Shown here: piece after piece, positions 1 to 10,915 of the stretch
How the letters are laid out: each line of letters opens with the position of its first letter
Numbering within the stretch: position 1 is the stretch's first letter
Source of the DNA: Cristatella mucedo
Taxonomy: Eukaryota; Bryozoa; Phylactolaemata; Cristatellidae
Direction: 5' to 3'
Length of the DNA stretch: 64,000 nucleotides
Assembly: GCA_009760855.2 (NCBI GenBank)
Contig: WPIO01000081.1
Span: 1,683,001-1,747,000, forward strand
Program-made: the position numbers and the translations under genes
The notes under the pieces: model-generated
Seen by the model: only the letters and a program-made list of their open reading frames with translations
Told to the model about the DNA's origin: nothing
Database searches by the model: none

Positions 1-125
1 GGTTGCTTTCACGACCTCAGCCCGAGGTCGTGGGTTCGATTCCTGTGGTGGGTGATTCTTTATCGCCACGGCAAGCGGTGGTGATAGCCGTAAAGGCTCT
101 TCTGTCGCTATACAAAAAAGAGGCT
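1..125 (+). mobile_element. SINE-1 copy, tRNA-derived, cut by window start
   Basis: A Pol III B-box-like segment (GGTCGTGGGTTCGATTCC) at about 26-43 is followed by a body containing GCAAGCGGTGGTGATAGCCG and a tail ending CGCTATACAAA. The same body recurs at 4235 and, reversed, at 6265, 8640, 33445 and 56190, so this is a dispersed family and not a working tRNA gene. The 5' end lies outside the window. Confidence 0.7.
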
Positions 126-299
126 GTTTAATCAGCTAGGATTTATTTATTTATTTATTTATTTAATGACATGGTAAGGGGTGACTCTGTTTTTACTAAG
201 GTTTACCAAGGCTCAGCAGCACTTTTTCACCTGTGAATGGAAAGTAAGCTACTAATGCAGATAGACCGATTTATGAATTGTAGGCAATCCTCATGTAAC

Positions 300-935
300 C
301 CTCAAATGGGAAGACCTCACCCAGAAAACCGCATAATCTGGAATGACTGAAATGATGTCTGGCTGTAATCTGTGCATGCTATTAAAAAACGACTTGTTAC
401 TGAATGGGCACATTGCCTCCACTCTAAAGTAGGCCAACTTTCATCCGAGGATAGGCCGGTGGTTTTTCTTTGCCAAAATCAGAGTCTGCTTAGACAGGAG
501 TACAATAGCCAAATTCGTTCATGCGTTTGTAACCCTCGACAATGCATGTAGATTTCATTTATTCAAGACTCCCGGCATGTGCCCTTGATCATCAGCAACT
601 GTTGCAAAACTCAGCAGTTTGTCTGGTCTGTGGTCAACAGCCTAGCTGTCGCATCGCACCATTTCTTTCTGGGCTCTACTGGCTCCCTCTCAAGCGTCTA
701 GTCCACTTCAAGATGCTCTCCCTGGCTCCCATAGCTAGCTCAATTCGCTTGCATCAGCCTACTTATTTGATCATCTTGCTCCTCCTCCACTCTGTGCTCT
801 AGCACCACCTACTTCTCCTCGGCTGCCATTGATCCAACCACTGTTCTCCTCAAACTAAATCAAAAGCCTTAGGTGATCGAGCCATCAGTTCACATGTACA
901 GGACCGAGACTCACTTCTGGCTTTTGTCACCAACT
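300..935 (+). mobile_element. LINE-C fragment, degenerate reverse-transcriptase C-terminus
   Basis: Conceptual translation of 542-802 gives LLQNSAVCLVCGQQPSC and LSGLYWLPLKRLVHFKML. These match the post-catalytic L2/CR1 module seen intact in LINE-A at 18.9-19.1 kb ([34 protein letters not shown]). Frames are broken on both sides, so it is dead. A related copy is at 50050-51130. Confidence 0.65.
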
Positions 936-954
936 TCGAAAACTTTGCATAATG

Positions 955-1435
955 TATGATAATAATAATACAGTTGATAAAGCACCCTCACAGAACTGAA
1001 TTTCTTTCTATGCGCTTTACATTTGCTGCAAAGGAAGCACGATCGAATGGTTAGTGGTGGCATGCTCAATAAACAACAACAATAACATGGTTAGGGGTGA
1101 CACGCACGGGTCAGCATGCAAGTTTGGTTAACGACAGCATGCAACAGTGTCAGCACGCATAAGCACATAAAGGACGATACACACGTACCCACTAAATGCT
1201 GTCCTAAATAGGTGTGTTTTTTAAGTTCTTTTTAAATGTGGTCAAGTCAGCGGATGTCGTGACAGAAGTCTGGAGTGAGTTCCAGGCTTTGGGAGCATAT
1301 GAACTAAAGGCACGGTCTTCAAAGGATTTCAGATTTGTATGAGGTATAGTTAAGAAGTTAAGATTCCGAAAAGCGGGCGGTACGGCACTTAGCCTGGTGG
1401 GGGAGTAGATCTGATAGGTAGGCTGGAGCCAAATA
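955..1435 (-). mobile_element. LINE-A 3' end, antisense
   Basis: The (AAT)n tail is followed by the complement of the conserved LINE-A 3' end (the TTGATAAAGCRCCCTCA type) and its 3' UTR and C-terminal codons. About 475 bp align by eye with 17598-18056, 29693-30200 and 34823-35300. The reading frame is broken. Confidence 0.8.
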
Positions 1436-1524
1436 ATTCAAGTTTCGTCAAAGAATGCGTCTTCCGTTCAGCTTTCCAATCGACCCAGTGAAGTTCTCAG
1501 TTTCGTTCGTGTATGTTTCACGTA

Positions 1525-2090
1525 CTCATCCATAATGTAATGTATCTCTATCTGTAACTCCACAAAGTCATATAGACTATGTGGGTGTTACACAGGAGAG
1601 TTTTGTATAGAGCACTCACAGCCTAAGCGGCTTTCGGTATGCATTCGGTAGCCAACAGACTTCGTCTCACGCAACAAAGGGAAAGTGGGAAGCATAGCAG
1701 AGTCAGGAGAGCAGTTGAGGTAGTGAGTAGCATAGAAGTAGCAGCTCAGGACCACTGAAAAGGATTAGCAATAGTCGGCAGCAGAAGAGTAGTTGTCGTT
1801 GCGTAAGAATTTGTGGAAGCGAGTTCCACAGCCTAGGACCTGCAGAGCTAAAGCTTCTGTCGCCAACTGTCTTTAAGCGGAGGAATGGAACAGATAATTT
1901 ATTGTCCACACAAGACCTGAAGGCACAAAGAGGCTGAAACTGGTGCAGCAGTTCAGCTTGGTACGAAGGAGCCAATCCATGCATGATTCGGCTAATACTG
2001 CTAACCAGAAATCTTACTTGCCTGTAACCCTGAGTGTCTTTTTGTGTCTGTGCATGCTTATCTAAGTATGATACCTTGCATGTCATTAAT
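1525..2090 (-). mobile_element. LINE-B 3' end, antisense
   Basis: It begins with the complement of the (ACATT)n tail and of GGAGTTACAGACGGAGATAC. The reverse-strand reading 1703-2086 encodes the LINE-B C-terminus (ELLHQFQPLCAFRSCVDNKL, then RLKTVGDRSFSSAGPRLWN). It is 5'-truncated and ends about 110 bp before the phosphatase exon. Confidence 0.82.
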
Positions 2091-2202
2091 CCTTAGTTAT
2101 TAAGTTCGTTGTTGCAGGGAGTTGTAACACGCCAGAGTATAGATTTACTTGTCTTAAGGGAGGCTATTCGAATACCAATTGTTATTGCTATTTTTTTTCC
2201 AG

Positions 2203-2362
2203 TACCGGCACTGGAAGGACAGGAACTCTCATCGCCGTCGACATTGGGATGCATGCTTATGATGACAGCAGGACGATCGATGTCATGAACCTGGTGTATA
2301 GGATACGGAAGGAACGTGCGGGCGCTGTACAAACCAAGGAACAGTATGCCTTCGTGTATAAG
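2203..2362 (+). CDS. Protein tyrosine phosphatase catalytic-domain exon (partial gene)
   Basis: This is an internal exon of a classical tyrosine phosphatase, an enzyme that removes phosphate from phosphotyrosine; receptor-type is likely but not shown. The acceptor is a T-rich tract ending CCAG at 2202, and the donor is AAG|GTCAGT after 2362. The 160 nt read as 1 nt plus 53 codons. The first residues, TGTGRTGTLIAVDIG, are the phosphate-binding loop of the C(X)5R motif with its invariant Arg. Further on, TIDVMNLVYRIRKER and AVQTKEQYAFVYK match the family's QTxxQYxF segment. The catalytic Cys must come from the preceding exon, which I could not find in positions 1-2190 (all repeats). The residue after the motif Ser is Thr where most members have Ala. 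The rest of the gene is not recognised. The family is clear; the subfamily is open. Confidence 0.85.
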
Positions 2363-2640
2363 GTCAGTGCACAGAGTCTTACTGGGGTTGATCAGACACA
2401 CGATCTATTTTGCTGACTAATTGTTTGAAAGAGGACTAGACCGTCCATGAAATTCAACAGTGATAGAATCCCGGCAATCAAGAGGTCTTACCATCTTGCA
2501 TATCTTAGACGGATTGGTGTGCAGATGAGGACGAAAGGCTGAGACTTACCCCTAGTTCAGGTCTTCAATCAGCTTGCTTCTATGCTAGTGTGGATATCGT
2601 AAATTAATGAGCAGTATTCTAATGAGGACTCTGCATCTAC
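2363..2640. other. Unassigned, probable phosphatase intron
   Basis: No homology or open frame is recognised after the donor at 2363. The next phosphatase exon was not found. Confidence 0.4.
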
Positions 2641-2800
2641 TTGGTTTGGCCTGTTAGATAAGGTGCTTGTCTTTAATGACCCAGATCAAGGTGAATGCAT
2701 TTGACGATCGAAGTCGTGGGCTCGAGCCCTGCGGCGTATTTTGAATCTCTAGAGATCAAGCTCTCTTACGGTGCTATGCAAAGGAATTATATTGGTATTG
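2640..2800 (+). mobile_element. SINE-2 copy
   Basis: It has a TTGGTTTGGCC head, a B-box-like GTCGTGGGCTCGAGCCC, and the 3' sequence AGAGATCAAGCTCTCTTACGGTGCTATGCAAA, a diverged form of the SINE-2/LINE-A shared tail. Confidence 0.65.
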
Positions 2801-3097
2801 TACTATTATTTACGTTAAGGGACAATTTTTAGGGTCACAACCGATGAAAAACCTTGTTTACGTTCGAAACTTGGATTTAAAAGCAGTTCGAAATTGAAAG
2901 ATCTGGCATCCCCACCTTGTTGACATGTGTTATACCTCAAACCATAGTTTGAGTATGGTGCGTAGCACGTGACGTGGGTAAGGCAGAAGGTAGTGTCCAG
3001 CAAGAGGAGTTTGATCCTCATGAGTTTATTTCCTACAAGCTAATTCTACTGATGCAAACTTTGCATGATTACGTTCTCTCCTGGTACCAATTCACTC

Positions 3098-3411
<314 letters not shown>

Positions 3412-3414
3412 GTC

Positions 3415-4234
3415 GATATAACAGAATAGGCATGAATTTTTCTAATTTGCTCGCATTGAGCTATGCGTTCACATGCTGTAGTCTAAATTGTCGTCGCGAG
3501 CGGCACAGCACGCTAGCCGACGAGGAACACTACCAGTTTATTTCCTCCACACACTCAGCCGGCCGAAGCGCTACTCCCGCCCGAAGACGTTCGCTCGCAT
3601 CTCTTGTCTGCGGTACCGGAACGCTTCGCTCTCATTCGTTGGCACCGTTGCCAACGCCTAGCTGCGCTCCGTTTGGCTAGCCGGTGGTCGGGAGGGCCAC
3701 CCAGCCTAGTACTGGCAGACAACAACATTTAGGTTCTGTCACAGACTGCGGTATACATAAACAAAACCACACATGCATCTCTCGATTTGTAGATGCACGG
3801 TCTCTATTTCGTCAAAGTTTTCCTTCGGCAATGCAACATTTCATGGTTTAGGGTTTGAGGTTTACGGTGGGCTATTATGTTGTAGACTATTGTATTGTCT
3901 GTCAGGAGGAAAGTCTTGCGTGTAAACACTGCTTAAGCTGGCTCGTGCGTGGGATGAGCCTCTCTGCCTTCAGGGCTGCTGCTGCTCTGAATTCGTCTGT
4001 GGCTGCTTTCCAAAGCCTAGTGCTCCAGACGCTAGCAGCAGCAGCAGTTTACTCAGTTAGTCGTGCAGCTAGAGCAGCTACTACATCGGCTCAAGGCAGT
4101 GCTCAGACTTTCCGGTGAGAATGGTGCTCTGATCGCCTGAGACGCATCATTGCGGATGATGCAGCCTGAAAATGCTAATTTTGTCTCATCCTTTCTCACC
4201 ATCACTTAGCCAATGGTGCTGTTCATGGCCCCGA
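3415..4234. other. No recognised content
   Basis: Mixed-composition sequence with short open frames and no family resemblance on either strand. It includes a single TTTAGGGTTT at about 3848 and GCAGCAGCAGCAG near 4035. Confidence 0.4.
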
Positions 4235-4378
4235 ATGTAAGGTGCTTGCTCTATTTGACCCAAGTCGTAGGATCGAATGCTGTAGTTAGGCGATCGTTTA
4301 TTGCCAACTGCAAGCGGTGGGGATAGCCGTTAAGGCTCTTCTACCGCTATACAAGCGAGGCTGCTAAATTAGCTAATA
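4235..4378 (+). mobile_element. SINE-1 copy
   Basis: It contains AGTCGTAGGATCGAATGC (decayed B box), then GCAAGCGGTGGGGATAGCCG and GGCTCTTCTACCGCTATACAA, collinear with the copy at 1-125. Confidence 0.75.
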
Positions 4379-4639
4379 TTTGTTTACGTTGAGCTATCTT
4401 CTATCTATGTACAGTGCCCGTAGCAGGAAGCGAACTGCTTTGATGCTAATCGACGCCATATTAGCTGAGAACAGCAAGCCAATCTCTTGGGCGTCGCAGG
4501 GTGAGCATGAGCGCTTTCGAGCCTTAGGAGTATGTCTTGTCCTTGCAAATAACCACTGGGCCGTTGCCGACCGCGAATGCACCTGCTAGCACGCCACGGC
4601 AGCTACAGTGCCGCGGCCTAGTTTCTCCAAGGCTCTTGC

Positions 4640-5460
4640 CCAGCTCAGCTTGGGCTGAATACTGGGCAGCCGGTGTGCAGTTGACTCGTTATTTTGCCTC
4701 GCCTCGGTCGAGCTAGAGCGAAACAAAAAGCCGGAGAGCCTTGCCGGCCGGGTGGACGCGCTCGTCTTTGGCTAGCGACGGCTTCTGCAGCGTTCCTACT
4801 GCCTGCAACCCTCAACCGACGATCAACGACGCGCACGCACGAGACTCGCTATGAAACTCGCTATGAGACCGCCGGCATCTGCCGCACGCTCGCGCGCTCG
4901 CGACCGTCCACAGGCTCTGCTCGAGTACGCCGCCGAGTGTGCGAGCAACAGCTGCAGCGGCTCGGCGTCGCTCTCGTCGGAGCGCGGCTCGCGGCTGTCG
5001 CTGCACGAGTGCCAGAACGAGCTGTGATCGACGACTGCCGAGCAACGGCGGCAACGGACCGACCGGAAGAGCCCGTTTCGGCGGAAGAAGACGCGGTGCG
5101 CCCGCCGAGCGGCTCTCGAGTCCTAAGGAGCAGGCGGCCCGGTGCGTGGTGCGCGAGCTCAATCGCTGCCGAAATCCTGCATTCAGCAGAAGCCCGACAG
5201 GTCGCTCCCACGCTGGCGCGCCGCCGCCGCCATCGAAGGACGTCCGGCCACTGCAACCGATTAGCGAGCGAGCGAGCAGCGGAAGTCGCAGACGCCCGAT
5301 TGCTCGCGCGTGCGGCGATTTGAGTCCGCCCAGGTTACGAAAGAGCGTCCGCCGCGAGCCGGCTTCCGCCGAATGCGGCTGCCGCGTCGCTGGAGACGGT
5401 TGGCCGTTTTAGGCCGGCGGCTCCGGCGCTTTTGGCGATTACGCCGCCCGACAACTTGTG
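4640..5460. promoter_or_regulatory. GC/CpG-rich island, candidate promoter or 5' exon region
   Basis: About 800 bp is strikingly rich in CG dinucleotides compared with its AT-richer surroundings. Long Arg/Ala-rich frames are open on both strands, as expected from composition alone, and I see no domain in them. The island shares the 15-mer CGCTCGCGACCGTCC (4895-4909) with the island at 6470-6960. The promoter role is inferred from composition only. Confidence 0.35.
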
Positions 5461-6264
5461 TTGTTTTTTTTTATTTTATGTATAAGTGCCGTGCTTTAAT
5501 CCTTCTAGTCAGCCTCGGCAGGGGCGCTCGGCATAATTTTTTTTCTACTCTGAGCTGCATACTACCCAGCGAGCTAACGCAGAGAGAGCATAGCGAACAG
5601 ACGCATTGCATTACATCACATACACACGTACGGGAACCCAACATAATAATACCTCTGACCTGCAGACGAGGTTGACGCAGTTGCTCACCGGCTTGCCAGT
5701 GTGTCGTGTGGTGCGATCCCTATGCACGGTATTTCGCGCGGCATTTGTAACTTTTAAGATGAACTAATATACGGCATTTTCTATTCATGGCGTTATAGTT
5801 CGATTACTGACTGAAGCCATACCGGTCAGCTGAGCTCCTAGACCTTAGTGCAAACATTAAGCGCAGTAGCTACTCTTAGTGGCGACTTGTCCGTCGATCT
5901 GGCTGAGCTAATATGACCCATTTGTTTCCGGAAGTATTGGAACCAACTCCCGAGAACGATGCCAAATGTAGGTACTTCTATGCTTCGCTGCGATTATCCC
6001 CTAGGGTGTTAATGCTACGCAAGTTTGACTTAAGATTCCGATAATAATATTTATCGCTCGTTGCATTAACTTAAACGCGATCTACGCTACCTCAAAACCA
6101 TTATTTATTCACTGCCCGTTCAGCCCTAAATTGATTGCTTTCGGTAACTATTTCGGAAATTACCTTCACTTAATCGTAGAATAAAAGGAAGTTTATTTTT
6201 ATCGCCTGCTCGACGACGTAAAAATGTTCATTACAGAAAGCAACTTATGAAAAAAGCCAAGCTG
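5461..6264. other. No recognised content
   Basis: AT-richer sequence after the CpG-rich island. No repeat family, long frame or domain is recognised. Confidence 0.4.
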
Positions 6265-6390
6265 ATTGTACAGCCTTATTTATATAGCGCCAGAAAAGCC
6301 TTCGCGGCTATCGCGACCACTTGCAATAAAGTCAATAAAGGACCGAACACTGAAGGACTCGAACCCACGACCCGGGTATGGTCGCGGTTA
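6265..6390 (-). mobile_element. SINE-1 copy, antisense
   Basis: The complement of the SINE-1 tail (TATATAGCGCC) is followed by AAAAGCCTTCGCGGCTATCG and GGACTCGAACCCACGACC, the reversed B box. Confidence 0.75.
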
Positions 6391-6469
6391 TCCAAAGAGA
6401 TGCCAGATGGTTTTCGGGATGCCTAGACCATGATCCGATCGTGCGGCTGCAATGCGTTAGCTAGATTTA

Positions 6470-6960
6470 CGTTGTATTGCACCCAGAGGCGCAGCTAGCA
6501 GTAGGCCGGGGAGGGAGCCGAACGGCGACCTTGCCAGGCTAGCCGATCGTATATACAGGACGGCTGAAGGGCGCTCGGAGGTCAAGCCGCCGTTCACCGA
6601 GCCCACATTCGGGTCGGTCGCAAGGGGGAGGGCGAGCCGGAGCCGGCTGTCCCTCTTCCTTACGCTCGCGACCGTCCCTGATCGCCGCGCGACGAGCTGC
6701 CTGGACGGCTCCTGAGCCGGTCCTCCTCCGGCGCCGCAAGCGAAGCTCGAGTGAGAAACAGGTGCTCGCCTTCGCCGGCGATCGACGCGCACGCTACTGG
6801 AGCTAGCGGCGCCTCCTCGAAGCCGCGGCCAACGAATCGCGAAAGCCGGATGATCGGAGATCGCGTAGCTCCGGATCGAAGCTTCGAGTCTGAGGCGGCA
6901 AAACGAGATGGCGCTGGCCAGCGCTCAAGAACCTTGCTAGCGAGTCCGTAACCATAGAGT
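6470..6960. promoter_or_regulatory. Second GC/CpG-rich island
   Basis: About 490 bp is dense in CG and restriction-like palindromes (CGATCG, GCTAGC). It shares CGCTCGCGACCGTCC (6663-6677) with the island 1.8 kb upstream, in the same orientation. Open frames are Arg/Pro/Ala-rich with no domain. Confidence 0.33.
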
Positions 6961-7084
6961 AGAGAGCGTTTTTTCGAAAACTATACAGAGGCGCCTGTGC
7001 AGAGCACCAGCCCTAGCGTGCAGCTTGCTAGTCAGAAGCCCACAGAGCAGCTAGTCGTTGCGCGACGACCGACTGTTGATCTCA

Positions 7085-7990
7085 ATCGTTCAAGTAAAAT
7101 ATCGTGATCAATTGTACCAAACGCAGCTAATAGGTCCAGCAGGGCTAGCTTGGGCAGTGCCATTCTCTTCATTGTTGTTGCATAGGATGTCGTTGGTTAC
7201 ACAGAGGAGAGCAATTTCAGTGGAGTGTGTCGCTTGAATTCCGTCTGAAAGTTTCTGGCAATTTATTCTTTTCAATGTGTGCCACAAGCTGCTTAGCGAC
7301 AATCAAATAAAAATATTTGACAAAAAAGGAAGAAGGGAAACCCGAAACTGGGTGGTAGTTTGTTAGGACCTTAGAATCTAATCTAGGCTTTTTAGGTATC
7401 AGTCTAACTAACGATGGCCGATTTGAAGGACTTGGGTACAACCCCCTTTCTGGGGTAGCATTTAAATCTCAGTTATGGCTGGGCTAAGTTTATCTGCCAG
7501 CGAAGACCACAGAGATGGTATAGGATCTTCAGGACAAGCTCGTTTTACTAATAATAATACACTTGATACAGCGCCCTCAGAGAACTCAATCTCTTTCCAG
7601 GCGCTTTACATTTGCTTCACAGGTAATGCGATCGCATGGTGAGTGGTCTCATGCTTGATAAACAACGTGAATAACTAGACTTTATTAAGGTAGCCGCATT
7701 ACCTGCAGAAACCTCGGACAATCTCTTGAGTAAGGTCACGCGTTGCGACGCAACAATTGCTTTAGTCGGAGGGGGCTTTATCGAGGCACAAATGTGGGCA
7801 ATTTTACCAGTGAAGAAGTCCGAAACCTTGACGGCCGAGCCGTTAGTATCAGGGGAGTGAGACCCTTCAGAGTTGGCCAGCAAATATTGTTCGCCGACTT
7901 ATAAATCTGCTTTGGGTCTGGGACGTAGCATTTTTTCCGAGCGTCTGGAGAGCTCGTCGTTAGGAACCTGCTTCCACACAAAGGTTACCA
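7085..7990 (-). mobile_element. LINE-B reverse-transcriptase fragment, antisense
   Basis: The reverse-strand reading 7217-7441 has IPKKPRLDSKVLTNYHPVSG and IVAKQLVAHIEKNKLPETF, the finger region before the RT active site. The reading 7617-7883 has the linker GKIAHICASIKPPPTKAIVA. Frames are broken. A LINE-A-type tail lies inside it at about 7545-7680. Confidence 0.8.
7545..7680 (-). mobile_element. Short LINE-A 3' end nested in LINE-B
   Basis: TAATAATAATACACTTGATA is followed by the complement of the conserved LINE-A end and part of its 3' UTR (ATGCTTGATAAACAA). Only the last ~130 bp of the element were inserted, typical of 5'-truncated target-primed integration. Confidence 0.7.
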
Positions 7991-8269
7991 TCTTATTAGA
8001 AAGGCAAAAGAAATTTTACGGGGAAGAGTCTAACGAGGCCCGCCGGCCACGTACGCATTTGACGCAAAGTGTCGCGATCTGTCTCCAATGGAGTTCGGGC
8101 AGCAGGGCCAGCACCGGGCATTTCGCAGGATCAGCACTTTCGGAGATCCAGTTCAAAGTCAGTCGCTTAGGGTGAAATTCGGATTGTGACATTTCTAGAA
8201 CACTTGACTATAATTTAGTTATTAGCGAAGAATTTGTATGGCAAACTAAAAGAATTGAACTTATGTCCG

Positions 8270-8552
8270 TGCACTTTTTATACGGAGCTCTATTTATCAC
8301 AACATTTAGTGGGTCAATGTGATTCGTCTTTTGTGTGCTTACACGTGCTGACTGCTGACACTGGGCATGCTGCCACTAACAATATTTGCATGATGACCCT
8401 GTGCATGTCACCTCTAACCATGTTATTTTTGTTGCCATTGAGCATGTTGCCCCTAACATTCGACCATGCTTCCTTTTCAGCATATGGACCGTGCCTAGAA
8501 AGAGATTGGATTCTCTTAGGGCACTTTAAAAATGTAGTATTATTATAATATC
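8270..8552 (+). mobile_element. LINE-A 3' UTR, sense
   Basis: It contains TTTAGTGGGTCAATGTGATT, then TGCTGCCACTAACAATATTT and GTGCCTAGAAAGAGATTGGA, collinear with 19320-19560. Confidence 0.8.
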
Positions 8553-8639
8553 AACGCAAAGAAAGCTTGTCGATTTATTAGCAGTAACACACACGACGTC
8601 AGCACGCTTAAGCTAACAGAGATACAAATAGTAGCTAAT

Positions 8640-8755
8640 TTAGCAGCCTTATTTATGTAGCGACGGAAGCGCCTCAACGGCACCACTATTTGCAGTTGGC
8701 AATAAAGGATCGCCCACTACAGGATTCGAACCCACGATCTCGGTCGTTAAGACCG
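8640..8755 (-). mobile_element. SINE-1 copy, antisense
   Basis: It contains TTTATGTAGCGACGGAAGCG, then TTTGCAGTTGGCAATAAAGG and GGATTCGAACCCACGATCTC (reversed B box). Confidence 0.78.
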
Positions 8756-8849
8756 AGCAATACACCGAAAGGAGAAAGTTTTGCGAGGAGCGAGACGGTT
8801 TGTAGCTTCTTCCTTAAACTTAGTCCTCTTGGTGGCGTCCTGTCGTCGC

Positions 8850-9215
8850 TCGGTTTTTTAGCACCAGGCTTTGGGAGCATGCGAACTAAAAGCTTCAAAG
8901 CCAGAGATGAGAGAATGCGAAGGATCTGATGCTGCTAGAAGCACAGCTATCCGACTCGAGTCAGGTGAGAAGGTGCGAAGGTGAGGTGATGCAAAAGTGC
9001 GAAGGTACTGATGCGAATCGTGAGGAGGGATAATCTCGGATGAGTAGGCAAAACGATTAAGAGATTAAGAGCAAGACGATTAAGGAACCTACAGGTATAT
9101 GACAGAATCCTGAAGTCGGTTTGATGGTTGATATGGAGCCAGTGAAGTGTCGGTGAGAAATGGTTCAGTGTAATATGGCAGTTGCACAATTCACGGAAGA
9201 GCAATCTTTCGGCAG
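8850..9215 (-). mobile_element. Divergent L2/CR1-like LINE C-terminus, antisense
   Basis: The reverse-strand reading 8947-9204 gives NCHITLNHFSPTLHWLHINH and DFRILSYTCRFLN, the counterpart of [25 protein letters not shown]. It is older and more diverged than the LINE-A copies. Confidence 0.6.
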
Positions 9216-9617
9216 CGTTTTCACCAGATTTCTACAGAGCTTTTCACCAGCGCTGTCAGTACATTTTACACATGCGCAATGGGGGATCCGTGAGTGCGAA
9301 AGGATCTAGTAAGTTACGAAAGTCTACGACGAGTTGACGATTGAGAATAACGATTGGTCTGGCAGACGAAACTCTGGCTTGGTTCAAGACTTAAGGCTCA
9401 AGTTTCAAGGTTCGAAGCTCTTTCGTGGTTCAAATTCTACTTGTCCAATCGTGTTCAATCCGTGTCGTGTGGTGGCCAGGTCTCTTCCATCAGACCCGTC
9501 ACACGTGTGTAGTTTCTAAAGGGTCTGTTCTCCTTTTAAAAATTGTCTAAATTTTGAAAGCCTCTTCGATAAGAAGCCTGCTCTCATAGCTAGCCATCAC
9601 ATCTTATCCCTATAAAA

Positions 9618-9775
9618 AAAATATATTCATTTTTATTTGGCTCCCCAAGAGAACTTAATCTCTATTCAGGCGCTTCACAATGTGCCTTGGGGCTCGAGCC
9701 AGCGACCTCAGCCAGACCTTGGTCGAGGCGAGCACCTTAACCGCTCGACCAAACCAGCTCGGCATATCTTAGATT
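9618..9775 (-). mobile_element. SINE-2 copy nested in LINE-B, antisense
   Basis: CCAAGAGAACTTAATCTCTA (reversed shared tail) is followed by GGGGCTCGAGCCAGCGACCT (reversed B box) and the reversed head ACCTTAACCGCTCGACCAAA. Confidence 0.85.
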
Positions 9776-10287
9776 ATGGGCTGTTATACACGTTGGCTTG
9801 CAAGACTCATTAGTAGCTCATTGGTTCTGTCTCGGCTAGATTATTGTAGCTCCCTTTTGGTTGGGCTGCCGTATAAAGCCACTGGCTACTGCAGCTGGCA
9901 ATGGATATGGCTGCAAGACTAGTCTTCAAATCCTAGAGGTTTGACTATAAGTCTCCTTCAAGAGATGGCTACCGGTTGATCAACGGATACAGAGCCAAGT
10001 CCTTATGCGGACCCACAAGACCTGCCTGGCTTGACTCTTTCATACCTAGCTGAGCCAGTTTCAGCCTCCTCCTCGTGCCCTCAGGTCCAGGACGGACGAT
10101 AAATGAGCTGTTTTATTCTTTTGCTTAAACAACGTTGATGACAAAATCTTTTGCTCTTCAAATATAAGGTCGTGGAACTCACTTTACAATTCTTACACAA
10201 CGACATCTGCTCTCCTCCTGCCAATTGGGGCACATCCTTTCCGGCAGTCTTGAGCTGCTACTTTCATGCTACTCACTACCTCAGCTA

Positions 10288-10415
10288 GTTTGGAGCAGTG
10301 GTTAGGAGGCTCGCCTTTGAAGACCGAATCCGTGGAACCCTCGAGGCATAGTGTGAAGCACCCGAATAGAGATTAAGAACTTTTAGGGAGCTATACAAAT
10401 GAAATATTTATATTT
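10288..10415 (+). mobile_element. SINE-2 copy nested in LINE-B, sense
   Basis: The head AGTTTGGAGCAGTGGTTAGG is followed by a diverged body and the tail AATAGAGATTAAGAACTTTT and AGCTATACAAATGAAATA. Confidence 0.7.
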
Positions 10416-10639
10416 TTAAACTGCCCTTCTGACTCAGCTATGCTTCTCACTTTCTCTTCATAAGATGAGATGATGTCAGTTGGCTGCCGAATGCGTATCA
10501 AAAGCCGCTTAGGCTTTGTGTGGGCAATAGAAAACTGTCCTGCGTAAAACATACTTTGTCTTGAGATGCATTAGCCCTTCGACCAGCTTGGCCGTGACAT
10601 TCTTGCCTAATCAGTTCAGAAATTATGCAATGTCACATA

Positions 10640-10915
10640 GCTGAAATCAGGCAGACTTGACCGCGGAGCCGAACTTTGTATATATTTTAGTGAAAGTTCC
10701 CCGTGGAGCAGGATACATCCGCAGCTCCAAGATCTTCCACTTAGACATGACCTGAACCATTGGAGTGCAGTGCCAGTGATGCCAAGGCGTGATGACGGAT
10801 GCTCTAGAAGGACTCGGGCGATCGACGGTGTCGAGAGCTGCCGAGAGATGCGGTTGAACTAGCAAAGAGACACCACCTACACCAAGCATTGACAATATTC
10901 TCGAAGTATGGCCGC
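10640..10915 (-). mobile_element. LINE-A reverse-transcriptase core fragment, antisense
   Basis: The reverse strand reads GVGGVSLLVQPHLSAALDTV, a decayed version of the motif-A region intact at 18.19 kb (LLDLSAAFDTIDH). Frames shift repeatedly. Confidence 0.65.

Larger units (their letters stand above)
9325..10560 (+). mobile_element. LINE-B 3' half, sense, with two nested SINEs
   Basis: Segments matching the RT thumb (around 9340-9520 and 9535-9610) and the C-terminal module (9800-10290, 10425-10560) are collinear with the copies at 20.2-21.4 and 59.5-60.6 kb. The host is interrupted by SINE-2 at 9618-9775 (antisense) and at 10288-10415 (sense). All frames are broken. Confidence 0.75.

Noticed and set aside
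2093-2401. Reverse-strand 102-codon frame over the phosphatase exon
   Set aside because: The + strand here encodes conserved phosphatase residues with good splice sites. The reverse frame is its shadow.
4694-5412. 209- and 157-codon Arg/Ala-rich frames
   Set aside because: Open frames on both strands in a CpG-rich island follow from the lack of AT-rich stop codons. No domain or splice pattern.
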